This document shows positions 1-12,019 of a DNA stretch of 64,000 nucleotides, piece by piece. Position 1 is the stretch's first letter. Each line of letters begins with the position of its first letter. The DNA is taken from assembly GCA_029204225.1 (NCBI GenBank), contig CM055097.1:52506592-52570591 (forward strand). The letters are read 5' to 3'. Source of the stretch: Diphasiastrum complanatum (Eukaryota > Streptophyta > Lycopodiopsida > Lycopodiales > Lycopodiaceae). The position numbers and the translations under genes are program-made. The notes beneath the pieces were generated by a model. That model worked only from the letters and a program-made list of their open reading frames with translations. It searched no databases and was not told the origin of the DNA.

Positions 1-830
1 TATTATAATTATCACATTCAACTCCATCTATAAAAATATACATAAAAAATATTGCGATGAATATAAAAAAAAGAATGATAGATAATCATAGATCATTCTC
101 TTTTCGTCACCACACAAGTCTTGGCACTCATCTGAATCTAGATCTAGGTATAATCGTAAATTTTCGATTGTGTCTCTTTGATGATGTGAGTTACCCTCAT
201 ATTCAATCTCCTCCTCTTCTAGTTCTATCTCATCCAAATGTGGGGGCCTCAAATTACCCCCAATTTGGTCTTGTACGATCGTAGTAATCTCGTCATTTTC
301 ATTTGTACCTTCTTCTCCCATCATTTCGACATGATTTAGAGTTTGGATGAGTGGTTCATGTTCTTCCAAAACGTCGCCAAAATTGGGTGGTGGTTCGTCG
401 TGTGTATCCAATTCAGCAATATCTTTTCCTTCAAACATGCGTCATTTTCTTGCATTGAGTTGGATCACATACCACCATCTTGGGTCTATTTGATCTGGAT
501 GGAATATAATCTGCCAAAGAATTAAAAAAAAATTAAGTTAGTATTATAAGACTGATACATAAATAATTGGATTGCAAATATTAATGACTTTGAAAAAACT
601 TTGAGTTATCATTTCTAATCGTGGCGTTGCTTCCACGATAGATGACCGTAAACCATTTTACATCAAAAATAAAGTATTTGCCATTAGTCATGTAATCGAC
701 TTCATAAATATGTTGCAATGTGCCGACATAGTCTAGGTCGTCCAAAATGACATTAGGGTCCCTCGCACTAGAATGACTCTCTTGTTGAAAGTTGGCCATT
801 ATACCACAATCATATGTACATCACTTGTTG
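1..830 (-). pseudogene. Decayed CACTA transposase C-terminal region (DUF4216-like)
   Basis: Two minus-strand open pieces (799-581 and about 500-28) encode the region that follows the transposase in plant CACTA proteins. The first reads DYVGTLQHIYEVDY then FDVKWFTVIYRG, the usual DUF4216 core. The second reads FHPDQIDPRWWYVIQLNAR and runs into an acidic tail rich in E and D. The same order recurs at 28.5-29.3 kb (FDVKWFKVVCRG, FQPDRLNKIWWFVAQVEP), so the two are relatives. No Tnp2 core accompanies this copy. Two 20-bp direct repeats (cctaatcatcgatgacaaa) lie just beyond it near 850-885. I read it as a transposon remnant, not a host gene. Confidence 0.7.
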
Positions 831-1002
831 TCAACTCTCTCATCAATGACCTAATCATCGATGACAAACCTAATCATCGATGACAAATTGTAAAGCGTAT
901 TTCGTACGTCATCGTTGAAGAGACCTCAAATAGAAAGTGGAAGTATGAATTGCAATATCTTATGCCAATCATGTGATTCAGTCCACTTAATTTACCATCT
1001 TT

Positions 1003-1736
1003 GAAAGGAGGTCTATACTTAGGACGGAGATCATTCTAAAGTTGGATCAAAGTTCTATTGTCAAAACTATGCCAAAACTAGTTGAAGAGGGAGTGTGAGA
1101 GATTTCAACTAGTTTAGTCTACTTTAGTCATATTTTGGTAAATTGTCAATAAGAGGCCAAAACTCATTTTAGACTTAGAGATAAACTTTTTGAAGTTATA
1201 TTAGTTTTAAATACATTCAATAAACACTTTTTGAAAGTGTGGGTAGTCGAGTTTGAGAGAGATTCAAATTTGAACTTTGGGTACATTGAATCTAGACCCA
1301 AAAATAGTAGGGTTTACATTTTGGAGGGAAAGCCAAGTGGCCAAATAGGGTTTGGACTCTATAAAAGGATGTAACTCGTGGAGAGACACATCTTCTCTCT
1401 TCTCTCTCTCATTTCATCATTATACATGGTTCTCTTTGGGTTCTACTACTCATTGGTGCACTATCTTGATGTTATCTTGCAATTCTATGTGTAGAATGAT
1501 CATTTATTGCTATTTTCGGTTTCACACATGTGAAATATAGTAGGGTACTATAATTGTACAAACATCAACCATATTTTATGTTTTGGTTCATGTTTGATCA
1601 GTATCTCTTAGAGTTTGCATCTCAATTTGTATGTAGATGCTGATTTTTCTACATTGGCAGGATTGTTGGTGTGCTCCTTATTGTAACCAAAGATCAGGGA
1701 CATGGACTCGATCTAAATGATCTGAAATCCTTCACA
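1003..1736 (+). mobile_element. 3' end of a Copia element (family I): internal tail plus LTR
   Basis: Positions 1003-1093 match the last internal bases of element I (compare 7345-7426), including the purine-rich tract gaagagggag. The LTR follows at 1094-1736, starting TGTGAGAGATTTCAAC and ending CTTCACA like the element I LTRs. It holds a TATAAAA at about 1361 and the recurrent palindrome in a CACACATGTG form at 1523. No primer-binding site follows, so this is a 3' LTR whose upstream body is gone. About 90 bases of internal sequence argue against a clean solo LTR. Confidence 0.85.
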
Positions 1737-2923
1737 GGTCCCAGCCCGTCCAAAATGTGGCTAGAGAGAATTTTGAGGTCTTAGAATTGGCTCGCTTATG
1801 TGAATTGTATAGCCGAAAACGTCGTGCAAATTTTCAAATGTACTGTGGCTTTTTACTGATATAAAACCTTTTTACTAGTATTGTGTTTCAGGTTGCTCCT
1901 CAGTAGGAAGAGGGGCTCAGTCACCACAACTGCAAAATGGCGAGACAAAAAATCCAAAAGCAAGCAAAAAGGGTCCACAAAAGGTGACAACAAACAAGGG
2001 CCAATATCAAGAAAAGGAAAAGATGGCTTTAGACCACATGATCAAGTGGCTAAGGGCTAAGGAAAATAGCCATGAGGCATTCTAATAGCCACACGTGAAA
2101 AAAGGCCAAATCAACAATTAATGCCACAGGGGGCCTAACCCCATAACTTGAGCAAGAAGAAAGGGTTGGGAAACCACTAGCACCATTTAAGAGGCTAACT
2201 CTTGTGCAAAAGGAGCCAAGCAATTAATACAAGAGGAAGAAGAGGAGCATATATGTTTGGGGGATTTGACACACAAAGATCCCAAAGGCCTAAATACAAC
2301 TAAGCAAGAGGGTTCTTCTTTTTGCCACATGGGCAAAAAGGGCAAATCACTTTTAATGCAAGAGAAGGCCTTACTTGTGGATTTGGGAGTTCAAGCATTA
2401 AGAGACCCCATATCAAGTAAACTAATAGGCATGAGGGGCTATTCTACATAGGCTCATGTTGAAATAGCATTCAATACCTTGGAGAAGACTGCTGAAGGGC
2501 TGAGAAAAGAAAGAAGAAAAACAGAATGGCAAAATGAAGTGGGTGGGCTCTAGGCCTATGAAATTGGGTAAACATTCTGCTGAAGAGAGCTTTTAAAAAA
2601 AAAAAAATCTGGTATGAGGTTCAGGCTTGGTTGTGTGTAATGGATTCAAGCTCCTTGGATGTTGCAGATTCTTGGTGTGATTTCCACAATGCTGAGTGTG
2701 TTCAAAGAGTGGATAATATGCCTTTGTTTTGCTGATTTTTTGGTGATATAGCTGTGGTGTCGAAATCTTGTGATTCTAAGTCTGTCATCCTTTAGTAGAA
2801 TGTTGTCTCTTCCTCTTAATTTTGAGTCTCTGCAAGATTGTTAGTTGTTTTTGTTATGGGTTAGGAGTGATCATGCTTAACTCTTTCTTTGTGGGTTCAT
2901 GGACACTGTACCTAGGGGGTGTT
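1737..2923. other. Unassigned host or old repeat DNA
   Basis: No recognisable gene. A short open stretch at 2257-2451 is low in complexity and matches nothing I know. An A11 tract lies near 2600. Joined to 8085 onward, this is the locus into which element I inserted. Confidence 0.4.
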
Positions 2924-2928
2924 GCTAG

Positions 2929-3576
2929 TGTGAGAGATTTCAACTAGTTTAGTCTAGTTTAGTCACATTTTGGTAGATTGTCAATAAGAGGCCAAAACTC
3001 ATTTTAGACTTAGAGATAAACCTTTTGAAGTTATATTAGTTTAAAATACATTCAATAAACACTTTTGGAAAGTGTGGGAAAGTTGGTAGTCGAGTTTGAG
3101 AGAGATTCAAATTTGAACTTTGGGTACATTGATCTAGACCCAAAAATAGTAGGGTTTACATTTTGGAGGGAAAGCCAAGTGGCCAAATAGTGTTTGAAAA
3201 CTCTATAAAAGGATGTAACTCATGGAGAGACACATCTTCTCTCTTATCTCTCTCATTTCATCATTATACATGGTTCTCTTTCTACTACTCATTGGTGCAC
3301 TATCTTGGTGTTATCTTGCAATCTTGTGTGTAGAATGTTCATTTATTGCTATTTTCGGTTTCACACGTGTAAAATAAAGTAGGGTACTGTAATTGTACGG
3401 AGATCAAACATATTTTATGTTTTGGTTCATGTTTGATCAATATCTCTTAGAGTTTGCATCTCATTTTGTATGTAGATGCTGATTTTTCTACATTGGCAGG
3501 ATTGTTGGTTTGTTCCTTATTGTAACCAAAGATTTGGGACTTGGATTGGATCTTGAATGATCTGAAATCCTTCACA
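2929..3576 (+). repeat. 5' LTR of element I
   Basis: Starts TGTGAGAG and ends TTCACA. TATAAAA at 3204-3210 is the likely core promoter. A CACACGTGTA palindrome variant lies near 3362. Confidence 0.95.
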
Positions 3577-3589
3577 TGGTATCAGAGCT
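3577..3589 (+). other. Primer-binding site of element I
   Basis: TGGTATCAGAGCT abuts the LTR end and is complementary to the 3' end of initiator tRNA-Met, as in most plant Copia elements. Confidence 0.93.
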
Positions 3590-4178
3590 TTTGTGTTTCA
3601 GGTTATGAAAGGATCAGCCATCTTTAGCAAGGATTTTGGAGGAGTTACCAATGCTAGAGCATGCTAGATTGATCTCTACTCAAAAATCAGCATTTTTGCA
3701 TGTGTAGAATTGATCTTTTGTAGGTCAAAACTCAATATAGAGTTATATACTTGATAAATTCCAATTTCACACTTGGCTTACTGGATTTAGATGATTTTTG
3801 GTGCATTAGGAAGGTCTCATTAGAGTCTACAAGAAGATATATCAAGTTTCTAGAAATTGCATGTAGAATTTGAGATATTCAATTTTTTGTGATTTTGTCA
3901 AAACCCTAATTTTGATTGGATCTCTAGTTTGTGAAGTTACTAAACTTCATTTGAGTGTATTTCAATCTTAGGAAGTGTCAAGAATCATTAGATTGAGGAT
4001 AGATCATAGGTTGATCAAGATTTCACTATTCTATGTGTTGTTTTTCTAGTTAGAAGTGCTAGAAGAGACTTGAGAGGTTCCATATCTTTGTGATTTCTTC
4101 TTGAGTTCATTTTTTGACATTCAAGAGAGTGCTTTGTGCATTGGAACAGGTTGAAAGATAAGATCAGGTCACTTCAAC

Positions 4179-5012
4179 ATGGCTACAAGTGAAGGCTTTA
4201 TGTTGGAGAGCAGTGATAGGCTTACCTCAATCAACTACTCTACTTGGAAGGTGAGGATAGAGTCCTTATTGGAGATGAATGAGTTGATGGAGATTGTTGT
4301 AGGTGTGGAGGAGAGACCTCAAGCACCTCAAGATCAAGTGAGGTATGACAAGAGAGCAAAGAAAGCTCTACACATAATTAAGATGAATGTTACCAATGAA
4401 CTTCTCAAGAAAGTTGCTAAGTGCACATCATCTTTGGAGGCTTGGGAAGCTTTGAAGAAGCTTCATGAAACCAAGTCTACATCAACAGTGCTTACTCTTA
4501 GGAGGAAAATCTTTCAAAGTTTGCAAAAGAAGGAAGAGAGTACTCATGCTTTCGTTTTGAGAGTTAAAGCATTCAATGATGAGTTAGCATGTATTGATAA
4601 AAGCATTAAGGAGGTAGAACTTGTTCAAGTTACACTTAATGGCTTGTTGGATGATCATGCTAATCTTGTTCAAAGTTTTGCTATTCAAAAGACTTTGCCA
4701 AGTATTGTGAATTTGCAACAGATCTTGGTGAATGAGGAGTATAGGCTTCAATCAAGAGGAGGTGGATCTACATCGACATCTCATTATGAAGAGGATGCTA
4801 TGTTCATCAAAGGCAAGTTCAAGGGCAAAGGCAAAGGCAAGTGGTCTAAAGGGCAAGATCAAGGTGAGACTTCTTTTTTTGGCAAAAAGAAAGATAATTC
4901 TAAGTTAAAATGCTTTTATTGTGGAATCAAAGGGCATTTTGCAAATGAATGTTTGAAGAAAGAGATGAAGGTAGCAAGCAAATCAACTTTACTACTAATG
5001 ATGAGGGTCTAG
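4179..5012 (+). CDS. gag: Gag of element I
   Basis: This 277-codon ORF encodes the Copia capsid and nucleocapsid protein, which forms the cytoplasmic particle that packages element RNA. It starts MATSEGFMLESSDRL, followed by the hallmark NYSTWKVRIESLL of the UBN2-type Gag domain, then a basic lysine/glycine-rich linker and a CCHC zinc knuckle, CFYCGIKGHFANEC, near residues 245-258. The frame shifts just after the knuckle (ending LLLMMRV), while the protease continues in an overlapping frame from 4949. Gag is closely similar to those of elements II and III. It may still yield a complete Gag, but no full polyprotein can be made without a shift. Confidence 0.9.
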   Translation: MATSEGFMLESSDRLTSINYSTWKVRIESLLEMNELMEIVVGVEERPQAPQDQVRYDKRAKKALHIIKMNVTNELLKKVAKCTSSLEAWEALKKLHETKSTSTVLTLRRKIFQSLQKKEESTHAFVLRVKAFNDELACIDKSIKEVELVQVTLNGLLDDHANLVQSFAIQKTLPSIVNLQQILVNEEYRLQSRGGGSTSTSHYEEDAMFIKGKFKGKGKGKWSKGQDQGETSFFGKKKDNSKLKCFYCGIKGHFANECLKKEMKVASKSTLLLMMRV

Positions 5013-5550
5013 GTGGTGGTGATTCTCTTTTGATGTGTTCATCAAGTCCAATATCAAGTGAAGGTGACAAAGATTCATGGTGGATTGATAGTGGAGCTAG
5101 CTCACACATAACTAGTCACAAGGAGTTCTTTACTTCTTTGGTCACTTATGATGGAGCCAAGAAAGCAATTCACATGGCCAATGGTGGTGAGTGTGTGATT
5201 GAAGGTATTGGTTGAATTCCTATTTGTCTCTCTACTAATAGGAAAGCAAGACTTGATGGTGTTCTTTACATTCCTTCACTTTCAAAGAATTTGCTAAGTG
5301 TTGGTCAAATGATAAAGAAAGGATACATGGTAAAGTTTGGTGGTGATGCTTGCTTCATTACAAAGGAAGAAATCTTGGTTGCTAGGGGCAATAGACAAGG
5401 TAGACTTTTCAAGCTTGATGCTTTTGTTATGGCTAACAAAAAGGATGGAATGGAAAACAAGATTGGCCTCAACTTTCTAAAGCTACCTTTTATCATCAAT
5501 AAGATTGGTGGATCTTATGCAAAGTCTAACAAGCTTCCTTATGCTAGATC
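4949..5550 (+). pseudogene. Protease and integrase N-terminal remnant of element I
   Basis: The frame opened at 4949 carries the aspartic protease signature WWIDSGASSH (about 5080-5105). It is broken by TGA at 5213 in the phrase GIG*IPI, where element III has GIGTIPI. The same frame then resumes with NLLSVGQMIKKGY and GRLFKLDAFV, the region before the integrase zinc finger. The HHCC finger itself is missing and only a trace, YARSRSRS, remains where element III has YSRSTSRS. From there the sequence passes into the non-pol block. No intact protease or integrase is encoded. Confidence 0.8.
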
Positions 5551-7426
5551 TAGGTCAAGATCTAATATGCTTCTTGGAGATGTTCATCTTTGTGCTAACT
5601 TGGCTAGTTTTGAGGATAATGATGGTGTTTCAATGGTTCTTCATGGCAAGTGCAAGCATGCAAAAGGTAAGGAAAGACCTAACTTCATCAATGGAGGTGA
5701 AGGTTCTTCCTTGGAAAAGATTGTTGTTAATGATCTCTTTGATCATATGGAAAAGGATGTTGCTAGGTGCATGCATGAAGGAGGTGGTTCTTCTACATTC
5801 TTTTGTTATGATTCCAAGAAAGTCATTTTTTCAGCAAGTGGAGTCACATGTCTTCATAAAGAGAGTAGATCAAATGGTTCTATCAAGAGACTTGGTGAGG
5901 GAGATAGTCACAAGTCAAGAAGAAGAGAAGTATATGAAGAGTTCAAAGTAGGATGTACTTTGAATGATTTCATTGTGAATGATAGTGAGGAAGAATCATA
6001 ATCATATGATTCATTACCTAAAATATTGAATAGAAGTTCTTATTTGAAAAAAGAGAGTACTTCAATCATCCTTATGTTGAAGTTACTAATCATTTTTTTC
6101 ATGGCTTCTAATGTCTTTGAAGTTTCTACTTCTTATGATGCAATCATTAAGAGGGAGTCTTATGAAGGAAAGAGCAACTGAAGATTGGTTCTTGGAAAGA
6201 TTCAAGGCATGGATCTCACATCTCTTCATCAACTCAAAGGATTCTATGATTATGAATTGATCACTCATGATCAAGATGGAAAAAGGTTGGTTGGAGATAA
6301 CTACATGGAGCAAATCGAGAGGCAATTTCTTCAAGGCAAGGGAGATCTCATTGGTGAGCTTATTGAGGTTTGTTATGGACCCTAGGGGGCTGGATTTATT
6401 AGGTTTGATACTCATCTTCACCTACTCTACTTCATTTTGGATGGAAAGTTTGGAATCTATCTTTTGATTTATGATGGTGACATTGGTGACATTGTTTTCA
6501 CTAACCTTTGTGGAAATTCAAGATCAAGCATTGATGAGTTCTTGTTGGATATAAATCATATGTTTCAGAGGGAGTATTTCCAGAGGTTCAGGTCTGAAGA
6601 TATTCATATCTTTGATATCTTTGATAATCAAGAGAAAGGTAAGCAAGTGGAAGCAACTCACTTTGCTTTACTCACATGTTTTGGAGAATTATCTTGTGTA
6701 GATGATGCTATGCAAGTGGATATTGGTTCTCATGGTTTTCATACTGGAAAAGCAAGTAATGAATCTGGAAAACAAAGTTTGTTCAATGACTTTGATGGTC
6801 AAGAGGAAGATCAAGAGGTTGGTCTCAAAGGGCTTCAACAACACAAAAGGAAAGGTTGTCAAAAGGAAAGGTTGAGCTACTTGGTGCCAATACTTGGAGA
6901 TTGTCAATTTTTGGTGAATTCATGGTCATTTTCTTGTGTCAAGTAGATCTTGAAGATGGACTAGTGCAACCTACTTGGTTTATGGAGTCATGTGGTGCTG
7001 GATTTGCATCATTAATGTACACACCTGATGATATGTTGTGGCAAGATGGAGATGGAGGCTCATTCATGGAGTTTTATGGTGGAGACATATCAAGAAAGGA
7101 CAAAGTTGGAGGAGACAAGAAAGCAAATGGTCATCACTCACATTTATGGTTTGGTTGCTATAGCTTTCCAGAGAGTTCAAATTTTGAAGCATGGAGGAAT
7201 CATTTCATTCACATTCTATTTGGTTCTTCATGTTCTAGTTATATCTTGATGTGCAAAATTGATGTAAGAAATAGTGAAGCATCCAATTTGGACACTATTC
7301 TCTATATCAATTATGAAAGATACTTTAGAACCTTAGAAAGAAGATCTATACTTAGGATGGAGATCATTATAAAGTTGGATCAAAGTTCTATTGTCAAAAC
7401 TATGCCAAAACTAGTTGAAGAGGGAG
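5540..7426 (+). pseudogene. Non-pol block X of element I, broken by several stops
   Basis: This stretch replaces the integrase core, RT and RNase H. It aligns with the Gag-fused block of element II (12.8-14.97 kb): NMLLGDVHLCANLASF against NVLLGDDNCCANLASF, then DLTSLHQLKGFYDY and QGKGDLIGELIEVCY. Stops occur at 5999-6001 (TAA where II has TTA), near 6180 and near 6383, while the frame is otherwise kept through 6900 with a shift near the end. At about 6635-6720 it holds KGKQVEATHFALLTCF, matching the pol linker upstream of RT in element III, which shows that pol was replaced and not merely mutated. No known domain is recognised. Confidence 0.75.
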
Positions 7427-8079
7427 TGTGAGAGATTTCAACTAGTTTAGTCTAGTTTAGGCACATTTTGGTAAATTGTCAATAAGAGGCCAAAACTCAT
7501 TTTAGACTTAGAGATAAACTTTTTGAAGTTACATTAGTTTAAAATACATTCAATAAACACTTTTGGAAAGTGTGGGAAACTTGGTAGTCGAGTTTGAGAG
7601 AGATTCAAATTTGAACTTTGGGTACATTGATCTAGACCCAAAAATAGTAGGGTTTACATTTTGGAGGGAAAGCCAAGTGGCCAAATAGGGTTTAGAAACT
7701 CTATAAAAGGATGTAACTCATGGAGAGACACATCTTCTCTCTTCTCTCTCTCATTTCATCATTATACATGGTTCTCTTTGGGTTCTACTACTCATTGGTG
7801 CACTATCTTGGTGTTATCTTGCAATCTTGTGTGTAGAATGTTCATTTATTGTTATTTTCGGTTCCACACGTGTGATATACAGTAGGGTACTATAATTGTA
7901 TGGACAACAAACATATTTTATGTTTTGGTTCATGTTTGATCAATATCTCTTAGAGTTTGCATCTCATTTTGTATGTAGATGCTGATTTTTCTACATTGGC
8001 AGGATTGTTGGTTTGTTCCTTATTGTAACCAAAGATTTGGGACTTGGATTGGATATTGAATGATCTGAAATCCTTCACA
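7427..8079 (+). repeat. 3' LTR of element I
   Basis: Preceded by the purine tract gaagagggag (7416-7426). Holds TATAAAA at 7702-7708 and CCACACGTGTGA near 7864. Ends TTCACA, followed by the target duplication GCTAG. Confidence 0.95.
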
Positions 8080-8084
8080 GCTAG

Positions 8085-9630
8085 TTCCAATGTATGTTGA
8101 CATACTAAGACTCTTTGTTACCTTCAAGAAAATACTGAGAAAATTTTGCTTTCAAGCTAAGAATGCTGAGTTTTCTAAGACCTGTTACTTTTATACCCCA
8201 TTGTCAAGTCATACTAGTAGCCAATGTTTTCTTTTTGATCTACTAATGCTACCTTGTTACTATTGAATCATGGCCCATTTCACTACTCATCAGTTGATAG
8301 GAGCTTTATTACATCATAAGAGAAGAATAGAGTGATTTAAGAGACACTGAATGCTGAAATTTACAGACCTTACTTCCTCTATTCATGAATGTGGTTATTA
8401 CAAGTCTCAGAATGTGAAGAAGTTAGAGAAGAAGTATGGAATTTGAGAGAGTAAGGTTGCCTTTTCCATTCACTAGCTTGTTCTCAGATCAGTAAGCTAT
8501 GGAAAGCAAAGATACAGGGTGCGCTTGACTACCATTATAAAGACCTGTCAAGCAATGCTCTGTACTTGTTCTCATTGGCCAGTGCACTATCATTAGTCGT
8601 CAGTTATCTGGAATCAGAATAGGGCAGCACTGGTTCCCTCTTTTCTTATGAGCTCATGATTCCAGAGCACTAGCGCCTTCTCTAATTTCCTCATACAAAG
8701 GCTTCTCCCCTGTTTGGGTGTGCATTTATGGTTTCAAAACCACCTCCATCTGCGGACTACGCTATGCACCTAAAGTGTCCTCTGTTTGCTGTGAAGCAAT
8801 AGGGTCGTGTTTCCCCAAAAGTAGTGCATAACCCTCTCTAAACTGATGCAAAGTCATCTCTGTCTTGGGTAGACAGTAGGTATCCAGAAGTATTCAAAAT
8901 CATGCTAAATGATTCCTATTCAACCAGTGAAGGAGTCTCCAATGGGATGCCTCCCATTTTCTCTCTCTTTGGACCAAGGGACTGGAGTAATTTTCAATGG
9001 AAAAGGGGCCTCATACACATTTCCAACTAATGGTTCTCTCACACGATCGACTCCTGAGCCCTCCCCACTGAGCACAATCTGAAACAGTACTAAGGTACAC
9101 ACTTTCCTCAATATCGGTTTTGTGCCATTTCAAAAATCTATTTTGACATTGAAAGAGAATGATTTGCATTGTGTTGTGAATGTAAGAAATGACCGCATCT
9201 CATAGGATGGTGATATGTGTGGGCTTTAAGAATGGCTAAGAAAATACACGTATCATGCTTTTCGATGCTTAGTATAAATTGTTAGGTAACTACCTTGCTT
9301 AAAGTAACTCATAATGATCTTGTGTACGTGTTTTGAGATAATTTTCTAGCATCATGTGTGTGCGCCTCAATCAATATAAACATCATATTACGATTAGGTG
9401 ATATGGTTTTTACTATCAATTCCTTAATCAGTTTCTTGTTCATTTTCATAACCCGACCTCTTTGAAATAGAAGAGCGGGTTGTACACCGTCTGTGCCTAG
9501 ATTCCCACTCCTATTTCATCACTTAGCCCTCTCCCCATTGGATCGAAGGAAGTAAACATAAATGGTTTTCTGATTCTAGCCATTGTATACCTCCGTGATC
9601 ATCATCGTTGGGTAGCACAGACCGCCTATA
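8085..9630. other. Unassigned DNA between elements I and III
   Basis: I see no gene, LTR or RNA. A minus-strand open stretch at 8920-9111 lacks family features. This is the right flank of element I and the left flank of element III (junction CCGCCTATA at 9630). Confidence 0.4.
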
Positions 9631-10198
9631 TGTGAAAAATACAGATCCTAAGTGGATCTAAACTCCAAGATCATTGGCTTGAATGCTTGCACTCCAAACT
9701 ACATAAGCTAGGAATTGGCAACACATTCTATGCTACCTAGAATGCAAAGAACTTGATCAAAAAGCATTTATCACAAATGGAAACTTCCATAAACATCAAG
9801 TGCGGCCCAAAATAGCATTATACAGTCCATAATACATCAGCCTACCACTTTTGGAAAGCACCTAAGATCATACACAATAGCTTGAAGACAATACACACAA
9901 CAATGCTCTCAATGGAGGAAGAAACAATGACAATGATCTATTGATCTCAATGAAGCATACAAAAGGTTTCTCCAACCTGTTTTCCACGACTTCCCTACTA
10001 TTTATGGATGAGGAAGATGACTCTCTCTCCTCTCTCTAGAAGGTACTTGACCCTAGATATTCCCTATATAGGAAAAATAGCTAAAAATGGCTTATATGAC
10101 CAAAATACATCAAAATGGTCTCATTTTGAAGGGTATGAAGTTTGACACTTCATCATACTGAAAAAATACAGTAAATAAAAACATTGTGGCCTGGTTCA
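9631..10198 (-). repeat. 3' LTR of element III, outer part
   Basis: On the minus strand it ends ATTTTTCACA at 9631. It continues beyond element II at 15633-15719. R-U5 is nearly identical to that of element II while U3 is clearly diverged. Confidence 0.9.
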
Positions 10199-10845
10199 TG
10201 TGAAAATTGTCAACATTTCCTTGTCTAGTTTTAGGCCAAAATTGCTAAAAATGGCACATAGTTTAGGATCTGACTTTTCACACGTGTGAAACAGGTCTAG
10301 ATATTTTTAGTAAGTGTATTTTTTCAGTATGAAGAAGTGTCAAACTTCAAGACCTTCGAAATGAGTCCATTTTCATGTATTTTGGACATATATGCCAATT
10401 TTACCTATATAGGGCATATTTTAGGTAAGGAGGGTCTAGAGAGAGGAGAGAGAGTCATCTCTCTCAGCTATATATAGCAGGTAGGCCGTGGAGAAACAGG
10501 TTGGAGCAGATCCATTGTATTCATTTGCTTAATGAGAGATTTTTCTATTGGGTTCTCCTTCCATTGTTGGCATTGTGTAGTGATTGAGTTCAAGCTTTGT
10601 GTGTATGATCTTAGGTGCTTTCCAAAAGTGGTAGGCTGATGTATTATGGACTGTATAATGCTATTTTGGGCCGCACTTGATGTTTATGGAAGTTTCCATT
10701 TGTGATAAATGCTTTTTGATCAAGTTCTTTGCATTCTAGGTAGCATAGAATGTGTTGCCAATTCCTAGCTTATGTAGTTTGGAGTGCAAGCATTCAAGCC
10801 AATGATCTTGGAGTTTAGATCCACTTAGGATCTGTATTTTTCACA
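10199..10845 (+). repeat. 5' LTR of element II
   Basis: Contains the perfect palindrome TTCACACGTGTGAA at 10277-10290 and a TATATATA core-promoter candidate at 10469-10476, preceded by a GA-rich tract. Confidence 0.95.
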
Positions 10846-10858
10846 TGGTATCAGAGCT
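10846..10858 (+). other. Primer-binding site of element II
   Basis: TGGTATCAGAGCT directly follows the LTR end; initiator tRNA-Met type. Confidence 0.93.
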
Positions 10859-12019
10859 AGTTGGCTTCTATTCATAGTAAGTATTCCATTTTTGGTGATA
10901 TTTGGATGTTTGATCAAGTTCTAGCATGATTTTGCATTGCTTTGTTGATCAAATCTTACTAACCTTTGTTTTGTGAGTTGAACTTGTGGATCAAAAGCAT
11001 ATTTCAGGTCTATTGAAGATCAGAGGCTGAAAAGAAACTATTTTGGATCAGATCATAACACCTAATCATTTGTTGATTGTGAGGCTTGTGCATATTCAAT
11101 ACTAACAATGTTCTTTTCAATCCTATTGTTGACAATCTCCATTCTTGGATGAACACTCTCCTTAAGTGGATGAAACTTCTCCTTAAGTGGATGACAAATG
11201 CTCTTTTGAGTGAGTTGTAATTCTCCTAAAGGCTGAGCAAAGCTCCCATTTGGATGAAAGATCCCCTTTTTTGGGTGAACATATTGTAAGCTCCATTGTG
11301 AAGAGCATATTGTAAAGATTGTCATCAATTTTGGCATAAATTTTGGTGTACTTTGTTGAGCATGTAAGTAACTCTCCTTATGTAATTTGATTGGAGCATT
11401 TGCTGGAAGGTGTTAACCATTATGCAAGTGTGTTTTCAGGTTCTTAACAGGTTGAGGAACATTCTCATGTGAAGTGATCTTAGATCTACATCTAAACACC
11501 AAATTTTGACAAGATAGTGAAGCTAGTCTTGTGATTCACTAAGTGTGCTCATTCATTCACCTCTAAATCTTGTATTTATCACTTGCTGGAGTTTATAAAC
11601 TTTTAGAAGTGTGGTTTACATGTGGTTTTACAGGTTGAATCAATATCTTAGTGTGGTGATCATATGTTGATCAAGTTTGTTCATTACTAGGTAATTTTGG
11701 CATCCTAGTTTTGGGTATTTTCTAAGAATGCAAGTAACTCTTCACACCATAACTTGATTTGGTCACTTGCTGGAAAGTTTGAGATCTTAAGCAAGAGTGT
11801 GTTCAGGTTGGTTTGAGTTTGTAATCCATTCTTAGTGTGTGCAAAGTGTTGCATGTGTTTCAATCTTCCTTTCTATGCTTGAAAGCCAAATAGTTTCAAG
11901 ATAGAGGTCATTTAGGGTTCTAAATCTTTTAAGATCTTCTCCTTCTTCATTTATTGAGAGAAAGGAGAGTGCTAGGTGCATTAGAACAGAGCCTAAGGAC
12001 ACAAGAAGATTTTAGCATC
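10859..12019 (+). other. Untranslated leader of element II with diverged internal repeats
   Basis: About 1.16 kb without a sense ORF. Three diverged copies of a segment built around aagtaactct, cttgctgga and gtgtg...caggtt lie near 11360-11460, 11575-11650 and 11730-11820. The same leader, almost base for base, lies in element III (19669-20827 on the minus strand). An antisense ORF of about 90 codons at 11337-11062 is shared by both elements. Confidence 0.7.

Larger units (their letters stand above)
2929..8079 (+). mobile_element. Copia element I: complete non-autonomous LTR retrotransposon
   Basis: Two 648-653 bp LTRs (TGTGAGAG...TTCACA) enclose an internal region that starts with the site TGGTATCAGAGC directly after the 5' LTR and ends with a purine tract directly before the 3' LTR. 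The insertion is flanked by the 5-bp duplication GCTAG (2924-2928 and 8080-8084), so both ends are intact. The LTRs differ by several substitutions and a 6-base indel (gggttc absent from the 5' LTR), so the insertion is not very recent. Inside are gag, a protease and integrase N-terminal stretch with stops, and a block shared with element II in place of the integrase core, RT and RNase H. Confidence 0.95.

Noticed and set aside
1352-1540. Frames beginning near the TATA region of family I LTRs (also 7661-7885)
   Set aside because: Non-coding LTR sequence; present only because LTR copies are similar.
2257-2451. 64-codon plus-strand frame
   Set aside because: No family features and biased composition; not supported as a gene.
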